Shown piece after piece: positions 1 through 10,935 of a stretch of 64,000 nt of DNA. The first letter of the stretch is position 1, and each line of letters begins with the position of its first letter. Made by a program: the position numbers and the translations under genes. Where the stretch lies: positions 4,607,724 through 4,671,723 of the forward strand of contig CM030938.1 of NCBI GenBank assembly GCA_018136815.1, in the 5' to 3' direction. Source of the DNA: Isochrysis galbana. Lineage: Eukaryota; Haptophyta; Isochrysidales; Isochrysidaceae. The notes under the pieces are model-generated. The model worked only from the letters and a program-made list of their open reading frames with translations, made no database searches and was not told the origin of the DNA.

Positions 1-3000
1 AGATGGTAGGGTATCCACGACGCTCTCCGGTCGGTGCGTGGTCACGTGTGCGATGGTGTCGGACGGGGACGGGGTTGGTCGACAGCGTGGTTGCTCGGGT
101 GAATTCGTCGTCAAAGTAGTCGTCGTCTCTTCGGGTACTCCGACTGCCGCTATCGTGGCAGAGAGCCTAGAGGCGTCGTCCTCGTTGGTAGCGGTACAGG
201 GTGATAGCTTGGGACTAGTGTATCCCAGGCCTCTCTTGTCGGTGGGGTGCCTCGGGTGGTCGGACATCCTTTCCCAGTCTTTCTCGAGACGAGCTTGGGC
301 TTCTGTCTTGGGTCTTCGAACTAATGAAGCTAGCTCTTCGGCGCGGATGCCTTTGGCTTCCACGAACTCGATCGGCGCTCGGACGGCAGCGGCGAGGTCG
401 GATTCCTCGACGGCGCCTCGTCCGGCTAGAGCTTGCGATCTTATTTCGTCAGCGGTTTCGAGCGTGACGTTGGACCATTTCTGGTCCCCGTTCACTCCGA
501 ATGATTGCCATTGTTGGCGCCGCTTCCGGAGAGTCGTCGGCGTCGTCGGACGTGGCGAGCTCGCGCGTGCCGGAGGCGGGGCGGTCCATGGAGAGAATGG
601 GTCGTGGAAAGTAGACTCGGAGGCGTAGAGTGGCGTGTCGTTGTCGTGGTTATCGTGGGTTTCTTTTTGGTCCTCGTGGTTGTCTGACTCGGGAGTAGCT
701 GGACGGGAAACAACGGGGTCGGAAGAAACTTCACTAGTTTCCCTCCCCCTCTCATAACGATGAAGAGCCGACCACGGCTCGTAGGCGGTAGCCTCGGTTG
801 AGCTAAGTGAAGGCCGGTCCAATAGGCTGCGCCGCGCGCAAGCGAGTAGCCCTAACGCGGACAATATCTTCGTCGATGGCTGGTCTCGCTGTTGGCTCAA
901 ATGTCGAAGAAGAACAGGCATCCAATGGATCGCCATCGCTCCAGCTACACCGACGTAGGTGCGGCTGCGCAGAGCGCCACGGTGCGGTGAAGGAGACAGA
1001 TTAGCCATGGCTGACTCACGGCCATCCACGACGCAGGTTGGCTGAAGGGGCGGCAGCCCTTTGGTGAGGTACAACCCGGTGGCTTTCTGGTGTCCAGTGC
1101 CGTGCTCCCATGGTTGGACGAATTGGGTCGGGGTCAACCCCCCGACTAAACGGCGAGCTTCCGCATGCATCCGAGGGTTCTCGACCGCTACAAACGGAGC
1201 AGTGGCAGAGGCCATTGACTTGAAGACGCGGGCGGCCGACTCAAGAGCGGCACGACGTCCGGGTTCTCGTGAAAGCCATTGGCTGCTGACGGCGGAGAGG
1301 TACGTGCAGGGCGGGTGGGCGATGACTAGGTCCCAACCTAGGTTTTGGACATGAAGCGCGTCGCCTTGGAAGTGGGGCACGTTGTCAATCTCGGAAGGAT
1401 ATAAATCGCACGTAGCTACATCAGCTCCGGCGAGTAGGAACATGGAGGAGACGACGCCGCTAGTCTCACCAACGACGAGAACTCGTGGGGCGTGACAGCC
1501 AGAAGTCAACCCGTCTTGGACTTGTTGACTCGTCTTCGTGAGCTCCGCGCAAAGCTCATCGAAGTGCTTGGGTAGCGCGGCGGCAGGCGAGGCTAGGGTG
1601 CCGTTGCGAGGCCGGCGAAGCTCTTGGGCTGCCTCCGTGAGGTGCCGAGGTAATACCACCGTAGAGCCGCTCGCTCGTGCACGAAGAGATGCGAGAGCGT
1701 GGAGAGCGGGTGACGGGGTATCATCACGGGTGCCGACATCGGAGTTGTTTCGAGAGGAATCGAAGGACTGGATCGCGGACGCATTGATCGCTGCCACGCG
1801 CATGATGGCGGTGGCAGTGGTATCGAGAGGCAGGCAGTGCTTGGAGGCTGCGACCGGTGGCCGCGGCGACGTAGGACGAATGGAAGTAGACTCGGATATC
1901 GACGACGTGGAGACAGGCTCGGAGGACGGGATTGACGAACAAACTCGGAGAGGTGGGGTGTCGGATTGCGGCGACGGACGCCGCGGCCGCGAGACCACCG
2001 GTGAGAGACATGAAGGACATGGCTCAGAGACTCGGTTGGGCTGGCTCAATGGGCGTAGAAGCTCGGTTTGGGAGGCGGCCGTTCCTCGACGTGCAAGGGA
2101 GTTGTGGTCACTCTCCATGGTCACGTCGGGAGAGGAATCGGGCCAGGCATAGACTTCGTTGCAATCTGTCGTCGGCGGGGTCGGCGCCGGCGAAAGAAGG
2201 GACGTGGCTGTCGAAGAAGCCGGCTGCGGGGAAGGCTGAGGCCAGGGTGGTGGCTCTGCGGCAGCGGCTGGTGTGGGTGGTGGCCGAAGAGGTTCTGCAA
2301 TGCGAAGCATTCTTCGGAGGACTTGGCTCGGGCTAGCGGGTGCATGGACCGCTGAAATTACGGCGGATTCAGACTCGAATTCGGAAGACTCGGCGACTTG
2401 AGAGAGGCTAGGAGACGGCTGTGCCAGCTCCTCCATGGCTCTTGACTGATGGGATGGCGTGGGAACGCCGGTGGTCGACCGCGGACTCCGCGGTGACGTT
2501 GATTTGTGCTCGGACTCGTCGTTCCTAGCGTGCTGGACGCCAAAAACAGGGCTAATTTTCGAAATGGGAACGGACGGGGCCGGCCCAAAGGTGAAGCCCC
2601 CTGGCGTCGCAACCGTCGATGAGGACGAAGCGGACGCTTGTGATGACAATAGGGGCACGGTGGCCAGCACCGGTTGGCTCGGTGCGGCCGTAATCTCGGA
2701 CTCGGTGACGGGCTTGATTACGCGGGCTCGGGATGCACTGTCTTGTGCAATTGGACTCGGACTCGGAACGGAAACGGAAGGGATCGGCTCGGCGGCGTGC
2801 AGCTTGCTGGAGTGGCAGGCCGGCTGCGGCGAGACTCGAAACGGTGGCTTGGACAAGGACACAGTGGCTGTCGTCGAGGGCTTCGGCGTCAGCTTGTGTT
2901 TGGACTCGATACGCGGTGGCTCGTGAAACGGGGCTCGGGTATGGTTGGAATTCTGGACGTGACCGGAGTTTCCAAATGACTCAGACTCGGGGCGCGGAGG

Positions 3001-3789
3001 ACCGAAGGTGAACACTCCCGCGGAAGGAGTGGTCGTCAGAGGCTCAGTGGGTGGCTGGAGCTCCGTTAATCCTGCGGTCGACCGCGTGGTAGGACTCGGT
3101 GACGTTGTAAACTCGGACTCGGACTCGGACTCGGATGGCTCAGAACGGGGTTTGCTCAAAACAGGCTTGGACTCGGACTCGAAAGAAAGTGGGGAGGAAC
3201 CGGAGAACTGCGCCTCCATCGTCGTAGCGATGGAGACTGGTGATACCAATGATGACTGGACTGGGCTCAGACTCGTAGATGGGCTCGCGGTGGCGTAGGA
3301 CGAAGAGGGTAATTCTGAACGTGACTTGGACTCGTACTCGTACTCGGGAGACGTTTTGTGGCTCGGACATGCGAAATTTGATTTGAGAGATTGAAGGTTG
3401 GATTGGGCCTGCGGCGGCTGGATTTTCGCAGACCGTGAGGTCTTGGACTGTTGATGCTTGGGGAGTGGCGTGGGATAGCGGTTGAGCGGCTTGAGTTGAT
3501 AGAGAGGCGGTGACGGTTGACTTGGTTTTGAGGACTCGTGCGTGATATCGAGAATCAGGATGGAATTATCGGCATTGGGAGAAATAGGGGCAATCGGCGA
3601 GGAGGCAGGAGAAAGAGGGGGATGGAGGTGGCAGGGCTTGTCTGGAACTTGGGGAATCTTGGGGTACCGGTTGGGGGCCGTAGAAGTACTCGGACGTAGC
3701 GTAATACGATCTTTTGGTGGGTGGCGTTCAGGCCCACTACCCTGGACTGGTAGTGGGGTAACAGCGCGGACGTGGGCCCCGCCGGCGAC
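1..3789 (-). CDS. Retroelement Pol-like open frame with phage-type DNA methyltransferase-like domain (partial, runs off left edge)
   Basis: One minus-strand frame stays open from the codon after the UAG at 3792-3790 to position 1 (1263 codons), in the same frame as the Gag ORF upstream. About the first 765 codons are Pro/Ser/Thr-rich with Glu-Ser repeats (for example around 3110-3180) and look disordered. At 1485-922 follows a complete domain of about 188 aa resembling phage and bacterial DNA-methyltransferase-like proteins. It shows a SAM-site-like start (RVLVVGETSG), then WDLVIAHPPCTYLS with the Pro-Pro-Cys motif at 1314-1306, VAVENPRMH near 1182, a QPWEHGTGHQKATGLYL block, KGLPPLQPT, and a closing LRSRTYVGVAGAMAIHW. 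A charged tail follows to the edge. No protease, reverse transcriptase or integrase motif is visible; they may lie beyond the window. The family assignment rests on motif order recalled by eye. Cytosine specificity and activity are unproven. Confidence 0.7.
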
Positions 3790-5649
3790 CTACTGGGCCG
3801 GACGGAGAACAACCATCGTGCGGAGGCGGCGGTGGACTTCTGGGTCGTTACCACACTCGCCACTGCCGCCTTCGCAGAGAAAACGAATGTACGGTTGGCA
3901 AACGACGGGGTTATGAGCTCCGTCGCCCGTGCCATACTTCCACAGGTCTGCCTCGGGCGTACCAGATGGAGCCCGGGGACGAAAGGCGCAGTACGCGCAG
4001 CCGCTGGCGTCGGTCCACTCCTTGACGTCGCGGTCTAAGTCGTCGAGACGCGGCGCCGTCATGGTGGCATCGGAGGGGCGGCAGCGCGTGAGCGCAGCGC
4101 GAAGGGCCGGGTGACCCGCGTAACGAGAAATTTGCCAGAAGCGGGCTCGCGCTCGAGACCAGCTACCTGGATCCCATTCCGAGAGGCCCGAATCGGCCGG
4201 AAGCCCAAGGCCGTTCGGAGGGGGCTCACATTGGCGACGAGAAGACGTGCTTTTGCCGAGGGGACGGTCAAGAAGTGCGTCCGGTAGCGGAGACGATGCG
4301 GAGTAATTCGTAGGTGGAGGAGGAGCCCGACGATTGTCAGCGCCAGTCGTCTTGCGGTTCGAGTTGTTGTTTTGCGATTTTAATGCCTCGGCCACCGCCG
4401 CTTGGACGGCGGCGACCATCGAAGCCGTAGTGTCCACGGGGCTAGAGGCAGCCTTAGCAACCTTGGCGGTCTTGGTGGGCTTGGAAGTAGTCGCCGGCGG
4501 CGTCACGGCGGCGACCGTGGTGACCGACGCTTGTTGTTGGCCAGCGCGGGCTTGTTCGTACGGGCTCAGGTAGCGCTGGCAGAGGTTGACGCACGAAAGG
4601 GCCGAACGAGGGAGCTCGTGGTTCTCGACGCGGAAGCGAGTCTTTGCAAGACACTCGCCGAACTTGGTCGCGTTATCCACGCCGCGAGCCGCGTCGACCT
4701 TGTCGTTCCGGATGATGGACTCGAATCGTTGATTGATATCGTGCGACATGTTTGGGTGGTCCCAGACCGTCGTGGCATCCACCTTCGCGTCACCCATCTT
4801 GCGGACGTACGCGCGCACCAAATTCTTGGATAACTCTAAGAGATCGGAGCCGGCTTCACGGGCTACGAGCCTGTCCCACTCCATGGAGGCGGAGTCTTTG
4901 GCGAAGCCGGGCACGTTGGCCGCGAAGGTGGCGTCGCACTTGCGGAGAAGCACGTCGCAGGCCAGCGCGGGGTTGAGAGAGAGGACCGGGTCTTCGGCGA
5001 GATCGAGGAGGAAGGCGTAGATCCTTTGGTTGCCGGTGGTGCACAAGTTGGCGGCCGCTAGCAAGGATGTAAAGATTTCACGGTGGTCGCAGCCGAGCGA
5101 GAGGGCGCGCTCGAGCGGCTTGTTGAAGGACAGACGAAAATCATTCCAGGAGGTGGCCGCTGTCTGGACGTTGTCCGAGGCCAGGCCCTTCGGGAACTTG
5201 ATCTCGGAAAGCTCTTTGCCCATTCGGACTTGGTGATGGAGGGTGCGGTCGAGGAAGAAGCGGCTCCGAGCCCACTTGGTCACGTGCTCCTTCTCGAAAA
5301 ACACGCGGTAGTGCCAAACATTGCCGGCTCGAGAGAGGCCGCCGTTGAGAATGGCGTGGATGAGCTCGAAATCGTCGGACTTCCTGTAGAGAGAGGCTAC
5401 CTCGTAGGCGGCATCCTCAAACAGTTGGCCCCACGAGGCTAGGATGACCTCTCGCTCAGAAGCATCACCGGCGAGGCTTGGATCGACGGGATGGCGCCGA
5501 GCCGCCGGATTTGGAAGCGAGCGGAGGCCCGCGACGGTGGGTGGAGGTTGGGGATCAGAAACAGGCTTGGCAGACGGGACAGGAACAGGCGTATTGGGTC
5601 CGGGATCGGAAATCGAATTCGGCGGAACGGAGAACGGCGCGGCGGGCAA
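3790..5649 (-). CDS. Gag-like polyprotein of an LTR-type retroelement
   Basis: 619 codons ending in UAG at 3792-3790. The N-terminal 60 residues are Pro-rich. Residues of about 65-370 form an alpha-helix-rich, capsid-like region with few prolines (FELIHAILNGGLSRAGNVWHY, a Trp/Phe-rich HVTKWARSRFFLDR block). A low-complexity Ala/Thr/Lys linker comes next. The last 75 residues contain a Cys/His cluster (CAYC, then GAHNPVVC and a later C pair) that could act as a nucleic-acid-binding knuckle. This order of capsid-like domain, basic linker and Cys/His cluster fits a Gag, but no canonical CCHC knuckle is present. The frame begins inside an older open stretch: no in-frame stop occurs upstream until 5871, while the likely N-terminus is in another frame (next entry). 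The downstream frame continues in phase after the UAG, as in readthrough gag-pol elements. Assignment to a superfamily is not possible here. Confidence 0.6.
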   Translation of the reverse strand: MPAAPFSVPPNSISDPGPNTPVPVPSAKPVSDPQPPPTVAGLRSLPNPAARRHPVDPSLAGDASEREVILASWGQLFEDAAYEVASLYRKSDDFELIHAILNGGLSRAGNVWHYRVFFEKEHVTKWARSRFFLDRTLHHQVRMGKELSEIKFPKGLASDNVQTAATSWNDFRLSFNKPLERALSLGCDHREIFTSLLAAANLCTTGNQRIYAFLLDLAEDPVLSLNPALACDVLLRKCDATFAANVPGFAKDSASMEWDRLVAREAGSDLLELSKNLVRAYVRKMGDAKVDATTVWDHPNMSHDINQRFESIIRNDKVDAARGVDNATKFGECLAKTRFRVENHELPRSALSCVNLCQRYLSPYEQARAGQQQASVTTVAAVTPPATTSKPTKTAKVAKAASSPVDTTASMVAAVQAAVAEALKSQNNNSNRKTTGADNRRAPPPPTNYSASSPLPDALLDRPLGKSTSSRRQCEPPPNGLGLPADSGLSEWDPGSWSRARARFWQISRYAGHPALRAALTRCRPSDATMTAPRLDDLDRDVKEWTDASGCAYCAFRPRAPSGTPEADLWKYGTGDGAHNPVVCQPYIRFLCEGGSGECGNDPEVHRRLRTMVVLRPAQ

Positions 5650-5689
5650 AGGTTGAGAAGGGAACTTAACCGAGGCCGGAGGGGCACCA

Positions 5690-6460
5690 ATGGCACAAGC
5701 GGTGGCGAGGTTTCGACTCGAGACGAAGTCGTAGTGCCCGCTTGGCCCTGCTGTAGAATGTTGAGTATCGTGTTGAAGGTAGACCCCACCTCCCGTTGAA
5801 ATTCTTCGTGGCGTTGGGCGGCTTGGAGGGTAGAGGACTCGAGGCGGTCGACAGCGCCGCGGAGAGCCTCAATCTGGACTTGTTGGTCCATGATTTGGGC
5901 GGCGCCGACGGTGGCGGTCAAAGTGGAACGAAGTTACGTTTGGGGTACGAGTACGTCGACGACGGGGGTGGAACAAACTCTTCATATGGTGGGGGCTCGA
6001 AAGGAGGGAGGGACCGGACGGAACCCACATCATCTTCAGCACCAACCACAGAGGGATTGAGAGAGGAAGGAATACTTGGCAAAGGATCAGCAAAAGAAAG
6101 GAGAGGAAAGGCCGCCGGTGGAGCAACGGACGAGGCGAGAGGACCCATTCCAGCTCCAGTTGACGGGGTGTGAGTAGATAGAGGCCCGCGGAGGCGGCGG
6201 AACTTCGACCGTCGGCGCGGAGAGGCGAGAGGAGGGGAGAACTGGCTCGGAAAGACTCTCTTTTGAAGAAGGGAGGGGACCCACGAGGCTCTCTTCCCCG
6301 GGGGACTTCGACCCGTACGATTCGAGAACCGAAGAAGAAGAGACGGGCTCATGACGCGGGGACAATGAAGATTTCTCAATGGGAGAACTCGACATGGCGA
6401 CCGGAGCCGAAGGCGCGAGCGAAGATTTTGTGCTTGTCAGAGCAAGGCTCATCTCACTCT
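5690..6460 (-). pseudogene. N-terminal Gag region split over three frames
   Basis: Protein-like minus-strand sequence continues upstream of the Gag ORF but changes frame three times. About 6460-6170 reads as a Ser/Pro-rich segment starting near MSLALTSTKSS. About 6170-5918 reads in a second frame and contains PPPYEEFVPPP, which looks like a PPxY late-domain motif. From 5921 the first frame resumes with a heptad-like helix (MDQQVQIEALRGAVDRLES). By 5650-5700 the signal has moved to the frame of the main Gag ORF. Either this is a Gag N-terminus carrying frameshift mutations, or the assembly has small indels in a low-complexity region. I see no slippery heptamer repeated at the junctions that would favour programmed frameshifting. 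Confidence 0.4.
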
Positions 6461-6469
6461 TGGTGATGG

Positions 6470-6990
6470 CACGCCTGATGGCTTGCCAGGAGGCCACTGC
6501 CCTGCTGACCCACTCTCTCCTTGGCAGGCACGCCTGCCTCGCGCGTCCTGGCCTGTCGTGGCCAGCCCATCGCTCCAACCCCCCCTCCCCCCCTGTTCGA
6601 CAGGCAGACAGGTGCAGAGTGGGGGCCCCAGAGGCCCAGGAGCGCCAGCGAGGGAGAGGCAGGGGAGGCCAGGGCCCAGCCCCAGCCTCCTCTGCCCCCT
6701 GAGCTGGCCTCCAGGAGCCTCCAGGGGCCGCCAGAGGGCAGCTGCAGGCCTGCCGCAGGCGCGCCATCGCGCGTGCCGCAGGAGAGGGGAGAGAGAGCGC
6801 GGAGAAGGGGGTGGGCGGAGCGAGAGCTCCGCTCACCGGAAAATATGTAAGTCCCGCACCTGTTTACAGGAGAAGTCGGGACTGAGGACGCCGCCAGCCC
6901 GGTAGGCATAGGAGGAAGGGGGGAACGGATCACCGGGGGGGGGGGCGCGGGCCACCGGACCATATCTAAGCCTTTCACCTTCACCCCTAT
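6470..6990. repeat. GC-rich dispersed repeat, copy 1 of 3 or 4
   Basis: This stretch resembles, in reverse complement, 57100-57560, and in part 39130-39320. All share a block of the type GAGGCTGGGGCTGGGCCCCTGG followed by a run of GCTGGCC words. The 6472-6540 part (ATGGCTTGCCAGGAG, then CCCTGCTGACCCA) also matches 11523-11590. It lies immediately upstream of the retroelement-like Gag and could belong to its LTR or 5' leader. I found no paired copy that would prove an LTR. Confidence 0.45.
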
Positions 6991-7145
6991 CCCCCTAGTA
7001 GTGCACGGGGGGAGCCGCCTTATGGCGGGGGGAGAAGGGCCGGGGGAGTGGGGGTGTAGAAAGTATGCTACGTGCTACGTGTAGTAGGTAGTGGTTTCAT
7101 TCGCCGCGAGTGCGGTAAGAATATTAGAAGGTTTTTTAGGGAGCT

Positions 7146-7680
7146 CCCCCCCCCCCCCCCCAAATACAAAACACCGCCTGTGGTTGGGGTCGCCTCTCTG
7201 TGGCCGACGGTCTGTTTCACTCAGCTCCAATCTACACCGACTACTTTACTTTACTATCCCGTCCCGATTCTCTCCGCCCCCTCCCCTCGCCTCCCCTCCC
7301 CTCCCCTCGCCTCCCTCCCCCTTCTCTCCTCTTAACTTCCCTTCCCTTCTTTTTCTCCTCTCCTCCTTTCTCCCCAACTCTCTCCTGCTCTCTCTCCCGT
7401 CCTCCCCCCCCTTCTCTCTCTCTCTCCGCACCGCTTATTCTATAGAGTCCTCTTCTAAATCCCTGAAAAATGGAAGAAGGCCAGAGACGAGAGAGAGTGG
7501 GGAAGCACGAAGGGAGGGAGGGAGGAGGGAGAGGGAGAGAGAGGGAGAGGGAGAGGGAGAGTGAGAGGGAGAGGGAGAGGGAGAGAGGGAGTGCGACGAG
7601 AGAGGGAGAGGGAGGGGGAGGGAGGAAGGGAGGGGGGGAGAGAGAGGGAGGGAGGGAGGGAAGGAGAGAGACAGAGGGCT
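7146..7680. repeat. Poly-C, CT-rich then GA-rich low-complexity tract
   Basis: A poly-C run near 7146-7161 is followed by a pyrimidine-rich stretch (about 7246-7430) and a purine-rich GAGGGA stretch (about 7490-7680) that ends five bases before the start codon at 7685. It is noncoding in appearance. The long open frames through it on both strands are composition artefacts. Confidence 0.85.
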
Positions 7681-7684
7681 CTCA

Positions 7685-10600
7685 ATGATGGCTGCCGAGC
7701 AAGACCACGCAGGCAGAGAGGAGAAAGAGAAACTGAGAGACCCCACCGAGAGGCCACACGGCTCTACCTCTGTCTCCTCCTCCTCCTCCTCCTCCTCCTC
7801 CTCCTCCTCCTCCTCCTCCTCCTCCTCCTCCTTCCGCGCCAGAGACTCTTCTTCTTCTCCCTCACACAGCGCAGCTCTGCTGGCTCGCTCTCCTCTGCCC
7901 ACCACCACTGCGCACGCGCAAGATCTGCACGGCAGTGCGTTTCTTACACGGCAGGCGGTGCGGCGCCGCTCACAGGCGGCCGCCAGCTCGCCCGGCTCGC
8001 CAGAGCGCACTCTATTCGGTTCGGCACCGGAGGCTGCGGCGGCTCGCAGCTCACGCTCGCCGTTGCGTGGCCACCACACCGAACCCTCCGTCTTGGTCGG
8101 GGTGGGCGCCGTGCGCCGCTCGCGCTCGCCAGCGAGGGCTCCTCGCGCGTCGACATCTCGGGGGATGTCGACGTGGGACACTTGTCCACCGCGGCTGGGC
8201 CTTGCGAGACAGGTGCGGCGCGTATGGAAGCGAGCATGGAGCCGCTGGCAAGCGTTGTGGCGAGTTGCGCTCGATAGCCACGATGCGTCGGCGGGCTGTC
8301 GGCTGCAGGTCTTTCCAAGCCGCTCGCGCCGTGCGCTCGGCGTCTTTGCTTGCACGACAGCGCTTCTATTTCTCATTCTGCGCTGGTCTACTCCGATGGT
8401 TTCCTCTGGCAGGCACTCGTCGTTGCCGCAGGCCGATGCGGTTCTGCGAGCAGGTCCAACTGTAGATAGGCCCTCTGTTTGGGAATTGCGGCCGCATACG
8501 CCTGGCGCGCCCTCCGCCGCGCGTGTTGAAGCAGAACCCCGCGCTAGCGAACCGGAGCCCCTCGAGTCTTTGGCGGCATCACATGTGCCTCGGTGGCACG
8601 AGCGCGAGCTGCGTCCCATCACTCGCCCACCCACGTCCGATGCGCTGCGGTTAGGGACAAGTCGTCTCAGCGTGGGGGGGCGCGAGGCCAATGCCAGCAC
8701 CGACGCGAAATGCGCTGCAAAGCGAGGTGGACCAATGGGAGCGCTCGCGTCTCGCGGCGACGCGACCGGGGACAACGGGCGACATGAGTTGCATGAGCCT
8801 ATGGGCGGGCACACGTCGAGAGGCACCATAGCAGCCGCTGCTGAGCAGGCGGCTGCAATTCAGCAGCATCACGCCGGCCACGAGCATGTGCTCCTGCCTG
8901 GCTCCTCAACGCGCCTGATGCCTAACAAGGTTGCCAGGTTGCCACAAGTATTCCTTCAGATAATGCACTTACCCCATGTCCTTCTCCGGGTGAGAAAGCA
9001 CCTAGCTCTGCTGAGCACGCATCCGCCTGCACCGTTGCCGAACCGCGCTTCCCTCTTGAGGCGCATGAGTGCACTCAGGCGGGACCACGCATTGAAAACG
9101 GCGGTCAACCTCCGAGCGTTGAAGCCAGTGTTGCCGCCTTGACCCTAACCAAGACGACGAACTACGCATTTCAGATGCCAGCGCGTGCTCGCGTTGATGT
9201 CACTCTCATCGGCACGGAAGGCGCGCATGCCGATGCTCACCCGCTCGACTCGGCGCGCGAGCTTCCCGTAGCAGGCATTCTCGCCGGGCCCTCCCCTGCC
9301 GCCATTGGCCCGACCGATGTGGTCGGTGGTGCGTGGAGCGCATGTGAGTCCGCGCGCTACGCGCTAGCGTGGCCGGCCGCAGCGCTTGCCCTCACCCGGA
9401 TGTCGCCTTCTCTGCCCAAGGACGTTGCGGAGCTGGCCATGCGCGCACCCGCACATGTGACGGGGCTCATCGACGTCGGCCGCCTCGCGAAAGCGGCCTT
9501 GGGATTGCCAGCCCAGTTGGCCGAGTTGCCCACCCGAGCCATCGAGGCCTGTCGCAAACTAGTCTCACTACCCGCGCGCATCGTAGAGTGGCGGGCCGCG
9601 GAGCCTCGGCCGCCACGCGCACACGCGCTAATGGTGGGCCTCAGCGACGACCCCGACAGGTCGCTCTGGGAGTGGATGGCCCACTGGTCGGGCGCAGAGG
9701 ATGCAGTAGGGACAGCACGCGCACGCACCGTCGACCACCGCTTCTACGGCGTCGCCGAGGCGCACTTCCCGCCTGCGCGCGCACAACCCGACCTGGCGGC
9801 CACAGCTGCGGCCGCCGGCATGACCGACGCATACACGCCTCAGTCGACTTCCATTGCCGAAGGCCTCGGCCAAGTGCCGATGGCGATGGTGGCGGCGGCG
9901 GAGAGCACACCGAGGCAACCTCCGGTGCGTGGGGCCGCTTCCGCCGCGGCGATGGAGCAGCTCCATCGGCGCCCGAGTCCCACTCCGGCGCCGATGGCTG
10001 ACACTTCTGTGCCTTTCGTGCGCGCCAGCAGCGGCACCGCCATGGCGCCATCGGCCTTCGCCGCCGCCCCAGCAATGCGGCGCGACGCCGCTCCAACGCG
10101 CTCTACCACAGCGATAGCTCCACCTGTGCCGCTGAATGGCGCAGCCCCTCTATCGACCCCGCCCTCCCGCCCCCAACTGCTCTCACTCGTCTTCTCGCGC
10201 CAGCGCGCGTCGGCCCTTGGCCGCATCGTTGCTCGTGCCGCTGCTCGTCGTGCAAAACGCGTCACTATTTGGGCGGTGCATCTCGCATTCGGCAGTCCCA
10301 TCGCAATTGCGCAGCTTGTGGTGATTATTTTAGCCCTCCGCGATATCCGCACGCTCTGGCGAAACCTGAGGCAGTGGATAAGAGCGTTTGCGCGGCAGCC
10401 TATGACGCCAGCACCAGCGGAGCAGGTGCCAACGTCCGCAGAGTTCAACCCACCACGCACGTTGTTGGAGCCTCATTCACAAACGGTGGCGCAGCCCGGT
10501 GGTGACCTAGCCTCGCGTAGGGTTGCGGCGCAGGTGAGGCCCAGCGTACGCGTGTGGGTTCCCGCGGTGGAGCCCGCCGAGCCGTCCACGGGCTCCCGCC

Positions 10601-10935
10601 GTGTGGGGAGCGCTTCCCGCACAGCTTCTCCATCATGGCTCTTTGTCTCGTTGAGGAACGCCACGACGCATGGCCGGCAAGCCCTAACTTCTCTAAGGCG
10701 CATGCTCGCCTCAGTTCTGCCCGTGCACGGTGAGGCGATGGGTGCGCGTGGAGGGTCGCCCGTAACTCCAAGTCTGCGGTGTTTAGCGGGCCTCTCTGGG
10801 GCCGGACTCCTCATCTCGCTGGGCGCAGGGTTGGGCGGGCCGCCTCTTATGTCGATGACCACGGTGTTGTTTGGCGCCGCTTGGGAGACGTGCTCGGCAG
10901 TGCGAGTGCTTGGCGGCTCGGCGGAGCAACCGTGA
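7685..10935 (+). CDS. Large low-complexity membrane protein, unknown function, broken by one frame change
   Basis: Two abutting open frames appear to form one gene of about 1080 codons. The first (7685-9142) starts MMAAEQDHAGREEKEK. It has a run of about 19 Ser residues from a TCC microsatellite (7773-7833) and a likely membrane segment (LGVFACTTALLFLILRW) near residue 225. The second frame is open from 8926 and ends at 10935. It has a second hydrophobic stretch (PIAIAQLVVIILAL) and a Gly/Leu-rich C-terminal segment (AGLLISLGAGLGGPPL). Between them is an imperfect 8-bp tandem duplication (GTTGCCAG/GTTGCCAC, 8930-8945). The net shift equals 8 nt, so a duplication event, a sequence error or a missed intron would each explain the change. 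Composition is Ala/Arg/Pro/Ser-rich. No family is recognised. Confidence 0.4.

Noticed and set aside
7435..8829. Long minus-strand ORF (464 codons)
   Set aside because: It is antisense to the 7685 gene and runs through the GA/CT tract. It has poly-Glu and Ser/Leu/Pro composition and no domain.
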